Shown here piece after piece: positions 16,492-33,617 of a stretch of DNA of 40,503 nucleotides. Position numbers and translations under genes: made by a program. Under the pieces are notes generated by a model. The model was not told the DNA's origin. It saw only the letters and a program-made list of their open reading frames with translations, and ran no database searches. Each line of letters begins with the position of its first letter. Within the stretch, counting starts at the first letter, position 1. This DNA comes from Pseudomonadota bacterium (GTDB taxonomy: Bacteria; Pseudomonadota; Alphaproteobacteria; Rhizobiales; Xanthobacteraceae), in assembly GCA_023404675.1 (NCBI GenBank), contig JAEYAW010000006.1, positions 1 through 40,503 of the forward strand, written 5' to 3'.

Positions 16492-17451
16492 ATGACAATG
16501 GCTTCCCCGGTTCTGATCTACTCACGTTTTCCGAAGTCGCTGATGGCAAGGATCGGCGAGCGCTTTGAATTGTTCGATGCCGCCGGTAAGCCGCCCGCCG
16601 ATGTTTTTACGCCTGATCAACTCGCCAGGGTGCGCGCGCTGATCACGGCCGGAGGAACGAAGCTTGGGCCCGATGTGATGGACATGCTGCCGAATCTTGG
16701 CGCGGTCATCTGCTACGGCACCGGCTACGATGGCGTTGATCTCGCCGCAGCGAGTGCGCGCGGCATTGCGGTCGGCAACAGCCCGGCCGCCAATGCGGCC
16801 TCTGTCGCCGATCTCGCCATGGCTCTGCTGCTGGCAACGACGCGCCGTCTCGTTGTCGCCGACGCCTATGTGCGCAGCGGCGATTGGGCCGGCGCGGTGC
16901 CCTCGCCATTGATGACGCCGGCGCCCGGCCTGATCGGACGGCGCGTCGGCGTGTATGGCATGGGCGCGATCGGCCGCAAGATCGCAGCGCGGGCGGCTGC
17001 GTTCGAGGCCGAGGTCGGCTATTTCAACCGCACGCAGTATCGTGATCTGCCTTATGCCTACCTGCCGGATCTTGCCGCGCTGGCGGAATGGGCCGACGTG
17101 CTGATGGTGGCCGTACGCGCCGGGGCGGAGACGCATCACGCGGTCAACGCCGATATTCTCCGGAAGCTGGGACCGGAGGGGTTCGTCGTGAACATCTCGC
17201 GGGGCTCGGCGATCGACGAGGTGGCGCTCGTTGCCGCACTCACGGACAAGACCATCGCGGGGGCGGGGCTTGATGTCTACGAGACCGAGCCGCATGGCGT
17301 CGGCGCTCTCACGGCTCTCCCCAATGTGGTGCTGACCCCCCATATCGGCGGGCACACCCAGGAATCCCACAGGGCCATGCAAGGCTGCGTCGTTGCCAAT
17401 CTCGATGCGTTTTTCGCGGGCAAGCCGCTGGCCCATCCGGTCGGCGGCTGA
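16492..17451 (+). CDS. D-2-hydroxyacid dehydrogenase (glyoxylate/hydroxypyruvate/2-ketogluconate reductase type)
   Basis: The 319-residue enzyme reduces a 2-keto acid with NAD(P)H. It has the nucleotide-binding motif VGVYGMGAIGRKIA (153-165) and the catalytic triad in the usual spacing: Arg237 (NISRGSAID), Glu266 (DVYETEP) and His284 (LTPHIGGHT). ATG 16492 gives the family-typical N-terminus; ATG 16498 is nearly equal, and the 26 extra residues from 16414 are not family-like. Substrate choice among glyoxylate, hydroxypyruvate and 2-ketogluconate cannot be read here. It is transcribed towards rplJ. Confidence 0.92.
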   Translation: MTMASPVLIYSRFPKSLMARIGERFELFDAAGKPPADVFTPDQLARVRALITAGGTKLGPDVMDMLPNLGAVICYGTGYDGVDLAAASARGIAVGNSPAANAASVADLAMALLLATTRRLVVADAYVRSGDWAGAVPSPLMTPAPGLIGRRVGVYGMGAIGRKIAARAAAFEAEVGYFNRTQYRDLPYAYLPDLAALAEWADVLMVAVRAGAETHHAVNADILRKLGPEGFVVNISRGSAIDEVALVAALTDKTIAGAGLDVYETEPHGVGALTALPNVVLTPHIGGHTQESHRAMQGCVVANLDAFFAGKPLAHPVGG

Positions 17452-17991
17452 GACCGGCACACAGTTGTGGCCGGGGATCGTCAAATTGCCTCTTGGCAAA
17501 TGGTCCGCGACTCGTTAAAGAGCGCCTTCCGGGCGTGCTGGCGGTAGCTGGCCCGCCTGCGTGCGCATTCCGAAAACCTGTACCACAGGAGGCCATGTCT
17601 TTCCGCTGATCCGGTCCGGATCGTGGAAGGGGCCGTTGGGTTTCGTTTTGTGTGCGGGGGCCGTCTTCGGATGGCCTTGTCCTGTCCAAGACTGCAGGCG
17701 TCGACGGTGGCTGGCGGCTCTCAGGGCCGTTGTTTTCCAGAGACTTAATTGCATGGCCTGCACAGACGGGTGAAGACCGGATTTTTAGCTCGCCCGATGT
17801 GGTGAGCGTGAATGTGGTTCGAAACTCGACATCTCTGGCCGGTTCCGGCTGGGGAGGGCAGGCTTCTGAATGCCGTGCGGCCCGTGTCGGGATCAAGGGG
17901 TGACCTTTGCCAGGTTCGGGCCGGACGGTGGGTGAAACCCGGTGACCGGCTGCCAGTGGCGGACGGTTGCCAACCGGAGAGAGCTTCGCTC
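17452..17991 (+). promoter_or_regulatory. Long leader of the rplJ-rplL operon (probable L10 leader)
   Basis: No gene is seen in these 540 bases. The last 190 or so bases before rplJ are GC-rich with many short self-complementary stretches, where other bacteria have the L10-binding leader that represses rplJL. I cannot fold it reliably, so that role rests mainly on position. A palindrome TTGCC-TCTT-GGCAA lies at 17486-17499. Confidence 0.45.
17486..17499. promoter_or_regulatory. FixK/FNR-like palindrome
   Basis: TTGCCTCTTGGCAA fits the relaxed FixK-type pattern TTG(A/C)-N6-(T/G)CAA, with a perfect 5-bp dyad. It lies 34 bases after the dehydrogenase stop and about 500 bases before rplJ, an unusual place for an activator site. 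It may be chance or a small hairpin. Confidence 0.25.
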
Positions 17992-18510
17992 GTGGATAAA
18001 GCGGCAAAGAAAGCCTCGGTCGAGGAGCTGAATGGTCTTTTCAAGGCCACCGGCGTCGCGGTCGTTGCGCATTACTCCGGCCTCACCGTCGCCCAGATGC
18101 AGACCCTGCGTGCGCAGATGAAGCAGGCGGGCGCCTCGGTGAAGGTCTCGAAGAACCGCCTCGCCAAGATTGCTCTGGAAGGCACGGACGTCGTTTCAAT
18201 CGGTTCCCTGCTCAAGGGGCCGACCGTGATCGCGACATCAAACGATCCGGTAGCGGCGCCGAAGGTGGCCGTCGATTTCGCCAAGGCGAACGAGAAGTTC
18301 GTCATCCTTGGCGGTGCGATGGGCCAGACTGTTCTGAACCCCGATGGTGTGAAGGCGCTTGCCTCGCTGCCCTCGCTCGACGAACTGCGCGGCAAACTTG
18401 TTGGCCTCCTCGTGGCGCCGGCAACCAAGCTCGCCCAGCTCGCCAATGCGCCCGCCGCCAAGGTCGCGCGCGTGGTTCAGGCCTATGCCTCCAAGGATCA
18501 GGCGGCCTGA
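17992..18510 (+). CDS. rplJ: 50S ribosomal protein L10
   Basis: L10 (172 aa) anchors L7/L12 dimers to the ribosome stalk base. It opens DKAAKKASVEELNGLFKATG and has VVAHYSGLTVAQMQTLR and VKVSKNRLAKIALEGTDV, very close to what I know of Bradyrhizobium L10. GTG 17992 gives the family start and length, with GGAGAGAG upstream. An open frame reaches 60 codons further 5' but runs through the leader and is not family-like. rplL follows after 52 bases. Confidence 0.97.
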   Translation: MDKAAKKASVEELNGLFKATGVAVVAHYSGLTVAQMQTLRAQMKQAGASVKVSKNRLAKIALEGTDVVSIGSLLKGPTVIATSNDPVAAPKVAVDFAKANEKFVILGGAMGQTVLNPDGVKALASLPSLDELRGKLVGLLVAPATKLAQLANAPAAKVARVVQAYASKDQAA

Positions 18511-18562
18511 GGCCGTTCCAACATCAACCCTTTCGAACCATACGACTTAAGGACTTAGAACA

Positions 18563-18943
18563 ATGGCTGACCTTCAGAAGATCGTTGACGACCTCTCGAG
18601 CCTGACCGTGCTTGAGGCGGCCGAGCTCGCCAAGCTGCTCGAAGAGAAGTGGGGCGTTTCGGCTGCCGCCGCCGTCGCTGTGGCTGCGGCTCCGGGCGCT
18701 GGTGGCGCTGCGGCCGCTGCGGCCGAAGAGAAGACCGAATTCACGGTCGTGCTGGCCGCTGCCGGCGACAAGAAGATCGAGGTCATCAAGGAGGTCCGCG
18801 CAATCACCGGCCTCGGCCTCAAGGAAGCCAAGGATCTCGTCGAAGGCGCCCCGAAGCCGATCAAGGAAGGCGTCGCCAAGGACGAAGCCGAGAAGCTCAA
18901 GGTCCAGCTCGAGAAGGCTGGCGCCAAGGTCGAGCTCAAGTAA
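18563..18943 (+). CDS. rplL: 50S ribosomal protein L7/L12
   Basis: L7/L12 (126 aa) is the multicopy stalk protein that recruits translation GTPases. It has the N-terminal dimerisation part ADLQKIVDDLSSLTVLEA, an Ala/Gly-rich hinge (AAAAVAVAAAPGAGGAAAAA), and the factor-binding C-terminal domain with KKIEVIKEVRAITGLGLKEA. AAGGA upstream of ATG 18563 is the ribosome binding site. A 462-base spacer with a perfect hairpin separates it from rpoB. Confidence 0.98.
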   Translation: MADLQKIVDDLSSLTVLEAAELAKLLEEKWGVSAAAAVAVAAAPGAGGAAAAAAEEKTEFTVVLAAAGDKKIEVIKEVRAITGLGLKEAKDLVEGAPKPIKEGVAKDEAEKLKVQLEKAGAKVELK

Positions 18944-19405
18944 GCTTCTGATATTTATCCGGAAGTCCGGCGATATCGCGCCGGGTTTCCGACTTGGAGA
19001 TCGGGGTGGCCGGAGTGATCCGGCCACCCTGTCCCCGGAACCGGGGAGAGTGCGGGGCGGCCTAAAAGCTGGTCATGCACAAAAAAATGTGACGATAGGG
19101 GTTGCGCGGGCCCTCGAATCGTCGCGATTGCTTCCTACATGGAAGCGGAAAGCGAACTGCGGACCGGTCGGGATCATGATGCGTTCCTGTCCCGGGACGT
19201 TAGGAGACGGGCAATTATCGGGCTTTTTAGTCCGTAACACAGGGTTTTGACGGGCTGGGCACTGGCGGTGCCCCGCACGTCATTTTGCGTCTTGAGATTC
19301 CGTAGCCCCGGAAGGCTCGGACGTTTGGGAAATTGATCCCGGGGGCGAGGCGGTCGCGCTCCGGAGAGGGCCCCGGTCTGTCCGGCGGCGAAATGAGAGG
19401 CCACG
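18944..19405 (+). other. rplL-rpoB intergenic region
   Basis: These 462 bases hold no supported gene. A perfect 11-bp hairpin is at 19004-19029. TTGACG at 19247-19252 has no matching -10. As in other bacteria, this spacer probably contains an attenuator or processing site, and perhaps a secondary promoter for rpoBC. Confidence 0.5.
19004..19029 (+). other. Perfect 11-bp hairpin in the rplL-rpoB spacer
   Basis: 19004-19014 (GGGTGGCCGGA) and 19019-19029 are exact reverse complements with loop GTGA, a GNRA tetraloop. No T-run follows, so it is more likely an attenuator or RNase processing hairpin than a full terminator. E. coli has both kinds of element at the same place. Confidence 0.75.
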
Positions 19406-23524
<4,119 letters not shown>

Positions 23525-23540
23525 AGGTCGCACGCCACCC

Positions 23541-23667
23541 TGTCATGGCCGGGCTTGTCCCGGCCATCCACGCCTTCGCTGAAGATCCGGCTTGAAGACG
23601 TGGACGCCCGGCACATGGGCGAGCGAAGCGGCGCCGTTCTTTCAACCGGCTTTGGCCGGGCATGACG
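23541..23667. repeat. Palindromic intergenic repeat between rpoB and rpoC
   Basis: The element starts TGTC and then ATGGCCGGG (23545-23553), loop CTTGT, CCCGGCCAT (23559-23567), a perfect 9-bp hairpin. A second imperfect stem CCACGCCTTC / GAAGACGTGG follows at 23568-23577 and 23594-23603, and it ends with GGCCGGGCATGACG, an inverted echo of the beginning. I recognise this as the extragenic palindromic repeat type scattered through Bradyrhizobium and Rhodopseudomonas genomes. Here the right half is degenerate. It lies inside an essential operon, so it must be read through. Confidence 0.75.
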
Positions 23668-23709
23668 AGCAGAAATTCTGACGGCTGTTCCACGGCCAAG
23701 GAGAGCAAG

Positions 23710-27909
<4,200 letters not shown>

Positions 27910-27931
27910 CGCTGCGGCGATAGCGAGATAG

Positions 27932-27961
27932 AAAAGGCCGGCGGAAACGCCGGCCTTTTTT
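27932..27961 (+). terminator. Rho-independent terminator of rpoC
   Basis: GGCCGGCG (27936-27943), loop GAAA and CGCCGGCC (27948-27955) form a perfect 8-bp stem with T6 after it and A4 before it. It is the clearest terminator of the window and could work in both directions. Confidence 0.95.
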
Positions 27962-28087
27962 CTTGTGACGGCGCTCGCCGGTCGGAAGCGTCTCGAAGAC
28001 CGGAAACGAAAATTCCCTCTTTATTTATTTGCCGTACATCATCATCGTCATGGCCATTGCGACGTAGGTGCGTGTGACGGGATCGGC

Positions 28088-29194
28088 ATGAGCCGTTTTT
28101 CACCCGATCTGGTGGATGCGATTTATGAGGCGGCGCTTGTTCCCGAGCGTTGGCCGAATGTGCTCGGGCGGATTTCCCGGTCACTGGATGGCGTCGGGGG
28201 CCTGCTGTTCACCTCCCGTCTCGATCGGATGCAGTGGACCTCGTCTCCCGACATCTATGAGAACTTCGTCGAGTTCGTTCGCGACGGATGGGCGGCGCGC
28301 AACCAGCGCATGCCCAGAATGGCGACGCTTCCCGATTCAAGCCACGCCTTCGTCCGCGATGCCGATTGCATGACGGCGGCAGAAATGGACGCCGATTCCG
28401 TCTACAGCGAGTTCTTCCGGAAACGGGGGCTCGGCTGGGCGACGGGTACGCTGCTGGACGTGCCGAGCGGCGACTCCATCGTCTTCTCGTTCGAGCGCGC
28501 CTATCGGGATGGGCCGACGCCGCGCGAATTCCTGCCGGCGCTGAATGATCTCAGGCCGCACCTCGCGCGGGCCGCGCTGATGGCGTCGCGCCTCGGGCTG
28601 GAGCGTGCCCGAAGCATGGCGGCCACCATGGAGATGCTTGGCCTTCCCGGAGCCGTGCTGACGGAAACAGGACGCCTTGCCGCTGCCAATCCATTATTCG
28701 AGGCGCTGGTCCCGAAATCCGTGCAGGATCGGCGGGATCGGATTCATCTGGTTCACCAGCCCGCCGACGATCTGCTGGCGGTGGCCATCGGCTCTCTGTC
28801 CGTGCTTCGGGATGCAGGCGGAACGACGCGTTCGGTTCCTGTTCCTGCCACCGAGGATCAGCCGCCGCTGATTCTGCACCTCGTCCCGGTCCGCGCCGCC
28901 GCGCTGGATATCTTTACGGCGTCCAGCGCGTTGCTGGTGGTGACGCCCGTGGACCGTGTGATGATGCCGGATGCGCAACTCCTGCGCGGCTTGTTCGATC
29001 TCACGGCAGCTGAAGCCCGGGTCGCGTCCGGGATTGTGGCGGGCAAGACCCTCGAACAACTTGCGGGCGATAACGGGTTGTCGCGCGAGACGGTTCGCAG
29101 CCAGCTGCGCGGGGTTTTCGCCAAGACCGGGATGCGGCGTCAGAGCGAACTGATCCGTCTTCTTGCGGGATGGACGCCGGGAACTGACCGTTGA
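28088..29194 (+). CDS. LuxR-type (GerE HTH) transcriptional regulator
   Basis: The 368-residue protein ends in a LuxR/GerE helix-turn-helix: LTAAEARVASGIVAGKTLEQ, then LAGDNGLSRETVRSQLRGVF. The N-terminal 290 residues have no clear receiver domain; a segment GLPGAVLTETGRLAAANPLF resembles the start of a PAS fold. Such regulators are common in Bradyrhizobium and usually bind a small ligand. ATG 28088 is chosen because upstream in-frame codons run into the rpoC terminator. It is followed by the oxidase-methyltransferase gene after 162 bases and may regulate it; that is inference. Confidence 0.85.
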   Translation: MSRFSPDLVDAIYEAALVPERWPNVLGRISRSLDGVGGLLFTSRLDRMQWTSSPDIYENFVEFVRDGWAARNQRMPRMATLPDSSHAFVRDADCMTAAEMDADSVYSEFFRKRGLGWATGTLLDVPSGDSIVFSFERAYRDGPTPREFLPALNDLRPHLARAALMASRLGLERARSMAATMEMLGLPGAVLTETGRLAAANPLFEALVPKSVQDRRDRIHLVHQPADDLLAVAIGSLSVLRDAGGTTRSVPVPATEDQPPLILHLVPVRAAALDIFTASSALLVVTPVDRVMMPDAQLLRGLFDLTAAEARVASGIVAGKTLEQLAGDNGLSRETVRSQLRGVFAKTGMRRQSELIRLLAGWTPGTDR

Positions 29195-29356
29195 GTTACT
29201 CGCCAGCCGGCGCCTTAACGGATCGTTCTCGGCAGTGCAATATTGTTTTTACGCCCCGCTTTTGTTCATCTTCCCTTCAGATGACAAAGCGCTTCTGATA
29301 GGAGGACTTAGACCCGTTCGCGACTATCAGGCTTGTGGACGGAAGGCAGGACATCC

Positions 29357-31408
29357 ATGCTTGATCTCGCGATTGTTGGAGGAGGGCCGGGCGGCTTGAT
29401 GAGCGCCTGGCACCTCAAGAAGAAGCTCGGCGGTCTCGGCCGCATCACGATTTTCGAGGCGTCCGACCGTCTCGGGGGAAAGATCGTCACCCGCAAGTTC
29501 GACGCAGCCCCGGCGATGTACGAGGCGGGCGTCGCGGAAATCTACGATTACTCGATGATCGGCCCGGATCCGCTGCGGGAACTGATCCAGCATCTCGGTC
29601 TGCAGACCATCCCGATGGATGCGGAACAGGTGATGCTTGACGGCGAACTGCTGAACGATGTTGACGGGATGCGCCGCAAATTCGGCCCGCCGACGGCGGA
29701 TGCCATCGAGGCGTTCCGCAAGCGTTGCAGCGAGCTGATTTCGCCCGCCGAGTATTACGAGGGCGTCGGCGCGCACGACAACGAACACCCGTGGGCGTTC
29801 GAGAATTGCGAGGAACTGCTGGATCGCGAAGTCGCAGATCCCGTCGCCAAGCGCTTCTTCAAGGTGATGGCGCGCTCGGACATCGCGACCGAACCGCATA
29901 ACACCAACGGTCTCAATGCGTTGAAGAACTTCGTGATGGATATCGACGGCTATATCGGCCTCTATTCCATCCAGAACGGCAACGAGCAGTTGATCGAGCG
30001 CCTGCGTGCCGAGATCGACGCCGACATTCAGCTGAACCATCGCGTGCTCAAGGTCGGCAAGAGCGAGGACGGCCGCTACCGCCTCAACATGATGAACGGC
30101 AAGGGGCCGGAGACGCGCGAGTTCGATCTCGTGCTGATGTGCCTGCCGCACAACTGGCTGACGACGGTGGGCTGGGATGGCGAACTGCTGCGCCGTTCGA
30201 TGGTCAAGCACGTCGCTTATTTCGATCGCCCGGCGCACTATCTGCGGGTGTCCGTGCTGTTCGACGCGCCGTTCTGGGGCGACCAGATTCCGGGCGCGTG
30301 GTTCATGTCGGAAGCGTTCGGCGGCTGCTGCGTCTATGTCGAGGGCGCCCGCCACAATGTCGGATCGCACGGCGTGCTGAACTGGCTGATCCCGGGCTCC
30401 GATGCACTGGCCTTCGCCAACCTGACCGATCAGCAGTTGATCGATGCGGCGCTGAAGACGCTTCCTGCTTCGCTGGGCGATGCGAGGGCGCACTTCGTTG
30501 AAGCCAAAATCCATCGCTGGCTGTCGTCGGTGAACGCTATTCCCGGCGGGTTGCCGGCGCGCGACGTCATCACCAACCATCGGCCGGAGCCGAAGGAGCA
30601 TCCCGGGCTCGTGGTCGTGGGCGACTACCTGTTCGACTCGACGCTCAACGGCCTTCTCGATTCCTCCGACGCCGCCACCGACATCATCTTGACGGAAACG
30701 GTGAAGCTGCGCGACGCGCGCACGCGCGGCACCGCGGTCCCCACCCGGATCGACCGGCATTATTTCGAGACCTATCGCAACATGGGGCCTTACCGCGAGG
30801 TGTGGCAGAAGTTCAGCGATCCGGACTATCTGGCGAATCTGATCGAGATCATGTGGGACAGGCGCAAGGGCTACCGGCTTCTGGTCGCGGGCTCGGCGAG
30901 TGGCGAACTGGTCGGCGCCCTGCGCGAGCGCGGCATCGATGCCGTCGGCGTCGAGAACAACCGGGCGATCCATGCGCAGACGCCGGAGGCGCTGCGCCCC
31001 TACAACCATCTCGGCAGCATCACGGATCTGCCGTTCGCGGACGACGAGTTCGATATCGTGTTCGAGACCAGCCTGTGCCACGTGGCCGGGCGGCAGGTAC
31101 CCAAGGCGATCCGCGAGCTGCGGCGGGTCACAAGGACGGGCCTGCTGTTCGGGTCGGTCACCAGCGATCTGTCGCCGGCGGTGATCGACCGCTACGACCT
31201 GTTGCGCGGCGTGCGCAAGCTGGCGACGTGGTGGGAGTGGTCGGAGCTGTTCTTCGGCAACGGCTTCGATCTGTCGATGAACCAGCGCGACCGGACTGAG
31301 GCGGTCTGGGCGGCAACGCTGGCGGCGGGGAAGGGGCCCGGCGACTGGTACGCCGACGCCGACAGCCTGCGCTATTCGTTCTTCGACAAGGTGGCGGCGG
31401 ACGACTAG
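29357..31408 (+). CDS. FAD-dependent amine oxidase-type / SAM methyltransferase fusion protein
   Basis: The 683-residue protein joins two enzymes. Residues 1 to about 450 are an FAD-dependent oxidase or desaturase: dinucleotide motif VGGGPGGLMSAWHL (7-20), FEASDRLGGKI, and the C-terminal flavin motif GDYLFDSTLNGLLDSS near 422. Residues about 505-640 resemble a class I methyltransferase: LLVAGSASGELVGALRERG as motif I, DAVGVEN as motif II and LPFADDEFDIVFE as motif IV. Motif I lacks the usual GxGxG, so SAM binding should be confirmed. ATG 29357 has AGGA upstream. Substrate unknown; a hydrophobic or amine-containing molecule is possible. An ABC exporter gene follows after 85 bases, likely co-transcribed. 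Confidence 0.82.
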   Translation: MLDLAIVGGGPGGLMSAWHLKKKLGGLGRITIFEASDRLGGKIVTRKFDAAPAMYEAGVAEIYDYSMIGPDPLRELIQHLGLQTIPMDAEQVMLDGELLNDVDGMRRKFGPPTADAIEAFRKRCSELISPAEYYEGVGAHDNEHPWAFENCEELLDREVADPVAKRFFKVMARSDIATEPHNTNGLNALKNFVMDIDGYIGLYSIQNGNEQLIERLRAEIDADIQLNHRVLKVGKSEDGRYRLNMMNGKGPETREFDLVLMCLPHNWLTTVGWDGELLRRSMVKHVAYFDRPAHYLRVSVLFDAPFWGDQIPGAWFMSEAFGGCCVYVEGARHNVGSHGVLNWLIPGSDALAFANLTDQQLIDAALKTLPASLGDARAHFVEAKIHRWLSSVNAIPGGLPARDVITNHRPEPKEHPGLVVVGDYLFDSTLNGLLDSSDAATDIILTETVKLRDARTRGTAVPTRIDRHYFETYRNMGPYREVWQKFSDPDYLANLIEIMWDRRKGYRLLVAGSASGELVGALRERGIDAVGVENNRAIHAQTPEALRPYNHLGSITDLPFADDEFDIVFETSLCHVAGRQVPKAIRELRRVTRTGLLFGSVTSDLSPAVIDRYDLLRGVRKLATWWEWSELFFGNGFDLSMNQRDRTEAVWAATLAAGKGPGDWYADADSLRYSFFDKVAADD

Positions 31409-31493
31409 AGGCGGTAAGAACGGCCTGCGATGGCGGCGCATGGCCGCCATCGCGTGCGGTTCTCTACTCTCCCGGAAATCCTGCGACGGTTCT

Positions 31494-33485
31494 ATGACCG
31501 CACAGCCGACCAAACCCGCCGACAAGTCCACGAGTGCGGCCTCTGCCGACGCGCCCGGGCCGCGCTCCGCCGATCAGGGGCGGACCGGCGCGCAGCCCGA
31601 TAACGATCTGGACGAGGAACTCCAGGATCTTCTCGACGACGAAGACGAGGAGGAAGAGCTTCCGACCTATACGGCGCAGGAGGCAGCCGGAGCGTTCGCG
31701 ACGCTCTGGAACTTCACCTGGCCCTACATGCGCAACTATCGGCGGATGATGGCCTTCGTCGGCTTCGGCCTGCTGATCGAGACGCTGTTCAACGTCATCA
31801 TGCCGCTAAGCCTCAAGTTCCTCATCGACGAGGCGCTTGGCGAGGAGGATTTCGGGGAGCTGATCAAGATCCTCACGATCCTTGGTGCCGCGGGCATCGT
31901 CACCTCCATCGTCGCGATCTGGTACGAACGCTGGGATGCGCGTCTTGCGGCCAGCGTCGTGACCGACGTGCGCGCAAAGCTGTTCGGCCACGTGCAGGAA
32001 CTGCCGTCGTCCTATTTCGCCCGTACCAAACGTGGGGAAATTCTCTCGCGATTCTCGGTCGATCTGGCGGCGTTCGACAGCGCTGTGCGCTCGCTCGCCA
32101 ACAGCGCGCTGCTGCCGCTGATGGAACTGGTTGCCGGCATCATTCTGATGTTCTTCCTGAACTGGCAGCTGGCGCTGGTCGCGCTTTTGATCTTTCCGAT
32201 CACGCTGATTGGCCCGCGCATCATCACGCCGAAGGCGGTGCAGGCGAACTACGACCAGAAGGTCAACGAGGCGTCGCTGCTTGGCGTGGTGCAGGAAAAC
32301 ATCGGCGCGCAGGCGGTGGTGAAGGCGTTCAGCCTGCAGCGGCGTATGCTCGGCATGTTCGCGATGCGCAACAACGCCGCGCGGGACCGCATCGTCGCGG
32401 CGACATTTCTGTCCAGCATGGTGGAGCGCACCGTCACCATCGCCGTGCTGGTGCTGCACCTCGTCGTGCTGGCGCTGGGTGCCTACCTCGCGACGCAGGG
32501 GCACATCACCATCGGCACTTTCGTCACCTTCGAGAGCGCGTTCTGGGAAATATCCTACAACATCGCGCACCTGATGCATTTCATCCCGGTGGCGATCCAG
32601 TCGTCGGCCGCCGTGCGCCACATGGAGGAACTTCTGGGCGAGCCGACGCGGGGCGCTGACCGGCCGAGCGCCCCAGACCTGCCGCGTGCCACGCACGACA
32701 TTTCCTTCGAGCGCGTGACGTTCGCTTATCCCGGAACGGACCGCACGGTGCTCGACAATCTCAGCCTGCGGCTGGATGTCGGAAAGAGCATCGCCATCGT
32801 CGGCCCGAGCGGCTCGGGCAAGAGCACGCTGATCAACCTGATCCTGCGCCTTTATGTGCCGGACGAGGGCCGCGTCAGCATCGACGGCGTCGACATCCGG
32901 CGGGTGACGCGCGAGTCGCTGCGCCGGCATATGGCCGTGGTGTTTCAGGAGAACATGCTGTTCAACGTCTCGATCCGCGAGAACATCCGGTTCGGCAAGG
33001 AAAGCGCGACGGACGAGGAGGTGGAGGAGGCTGCGCGCAAGGCCGAGATCCACAGCTTCATCGCGAGCCTGCCCGATGGCTACGACACCATTGTCGGCGA
33101 GCGCGGCGACACGCTCTCGGGCGGCCAGCGCCAGCGCCTCGCCATCGCCCGCGCCATCGTGCGCGATCCCGCCGTGCTGTTGCTCGACGAGGCGACCTCC
33201 GCGCTCGACCAGACCACGGAAGCCGCGATCAACCATACGCTGCTGAAACTGGCGAAGGGCCGCACCATGATCTTCTCCACGCACCGGCTGACATCGGTGG
33301 TGGAGATGGACGAGATCATCGTCATCAGCGCCGGCCGTGTCGTCGAGCGCGGGACACACGAGGAACTGCTGGAAAAGGGCGGCATGTACCGCACGCTCTG
33401 GGACGATCAGGGCTATCACTCCGCCGATGAGGATGATGAAGACGATGATGAGGACGAGGACGAGGATGAAGACGACGAGGAGTGA
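31494..33485 (+). CDS. ABC exporter half-transporter (membrane domain plus ATPase) with acidic tails
   Basis: The 663-residue protein has an MsbA/BmrA-like six-helix membrane domain (about 75-380) fused to an ATPase with Walker A GPSGSGKS (near 437), signature LSGGQ (near 541), Walker B LLLDEATSALD and the H-loop STHRLT. It should work as a homodimer exporting lipids or hydrophobic compounds. Both ends are unusual: residues about 35-60 (DLDEELQDLLDDEDEEEE) and the last 20 residues are almost wholly Asp/Glu. The start is ATG 31494 (MTAQPTKPAD); ATG 31440 would add 18 residues, and neither has a strong ribosome binding site. The flavin-methyltransferase gene ends 85 bases upstream. Confidence 0.9.
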   Translation: MTAQPTKPADKSTSAASADAPGPRSADQGRTGAQPDNDLDEELQDLLDDEDEEEELPTYTAQEAAGAFATLWNFTWPYMRNYRRMMAFVGFGLLIETLFNVIMPLSLKFLIDEALGEEDFGELIKILTILGAAGIVTSIVAIWYERWDARLAASVVTDVRAKLFGHVQELPSSYFARTKRGEILSRFSVDLAAFDSAVRSLANSALLPLMELVAGIILMFFLNWQLALVALLIFPITLIGPRIITPKAVQANYDQKVNEASLLGVVQENIGAQAVVKAFSLQRRMLGMFAMRNNAARDRIVAATFLSSMVERTVTIAVLVLHLVVLALGAYLATQGHITIGTFVTFESAFWEISYNIAHLMHFIPVAIQSSAAVRHMEELLGEPTRGADRPSAPDLPRATHDISFERVTFAYPGTDRTVLDNLSLRLDVGKSIAIVGPSGSGKSTLINLILRLYVPDEGRVSIDGVDIRRVTRESLRRHMAVVFQENMLFNVSIRENIRFGKESATDEEVEEAARKAEIHSFIASLPDGYDTIVGERGDTLSGGQRQRLAIARAIVRDPAVLLLDEATSALDQTTEAAINHTLLKLAKGRTMIFSTHRLTSVVEMDEIIVISAGRVVERGTHEELLEKGGMYRTLWDDQGYHSADEDDEDDDEDEDEDEDDEE

Positions 33486-33579
33486 TCAGTCGCGCCGCGC
33501 AGGCAGGATCCGACACCCGCGACTGTAAGTTCTCGTTAACGCCGTTGCCGCAAATTCCACCGGCCTTTCGCCACCCCCC

Positions 33580-33608
33580 TGCACCTTTTGCGGGTGCGGT
33601 GATATCTT
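33580..33608 (+). promoter_or_regulatory. Possible promoter of the tRNA-Gly-like gene
   Basis: TATCTT at 33603-33608 lies ten bases before the tRNA-like 5' end, with a weak -35 TGCACC at 33580-33585 and a 17-base spacer. GCACC/GGTGC can also pair across this region as a small hairpin. Confidence 0.35.
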
Positions 33609-33617
33609 ACAACAGAT

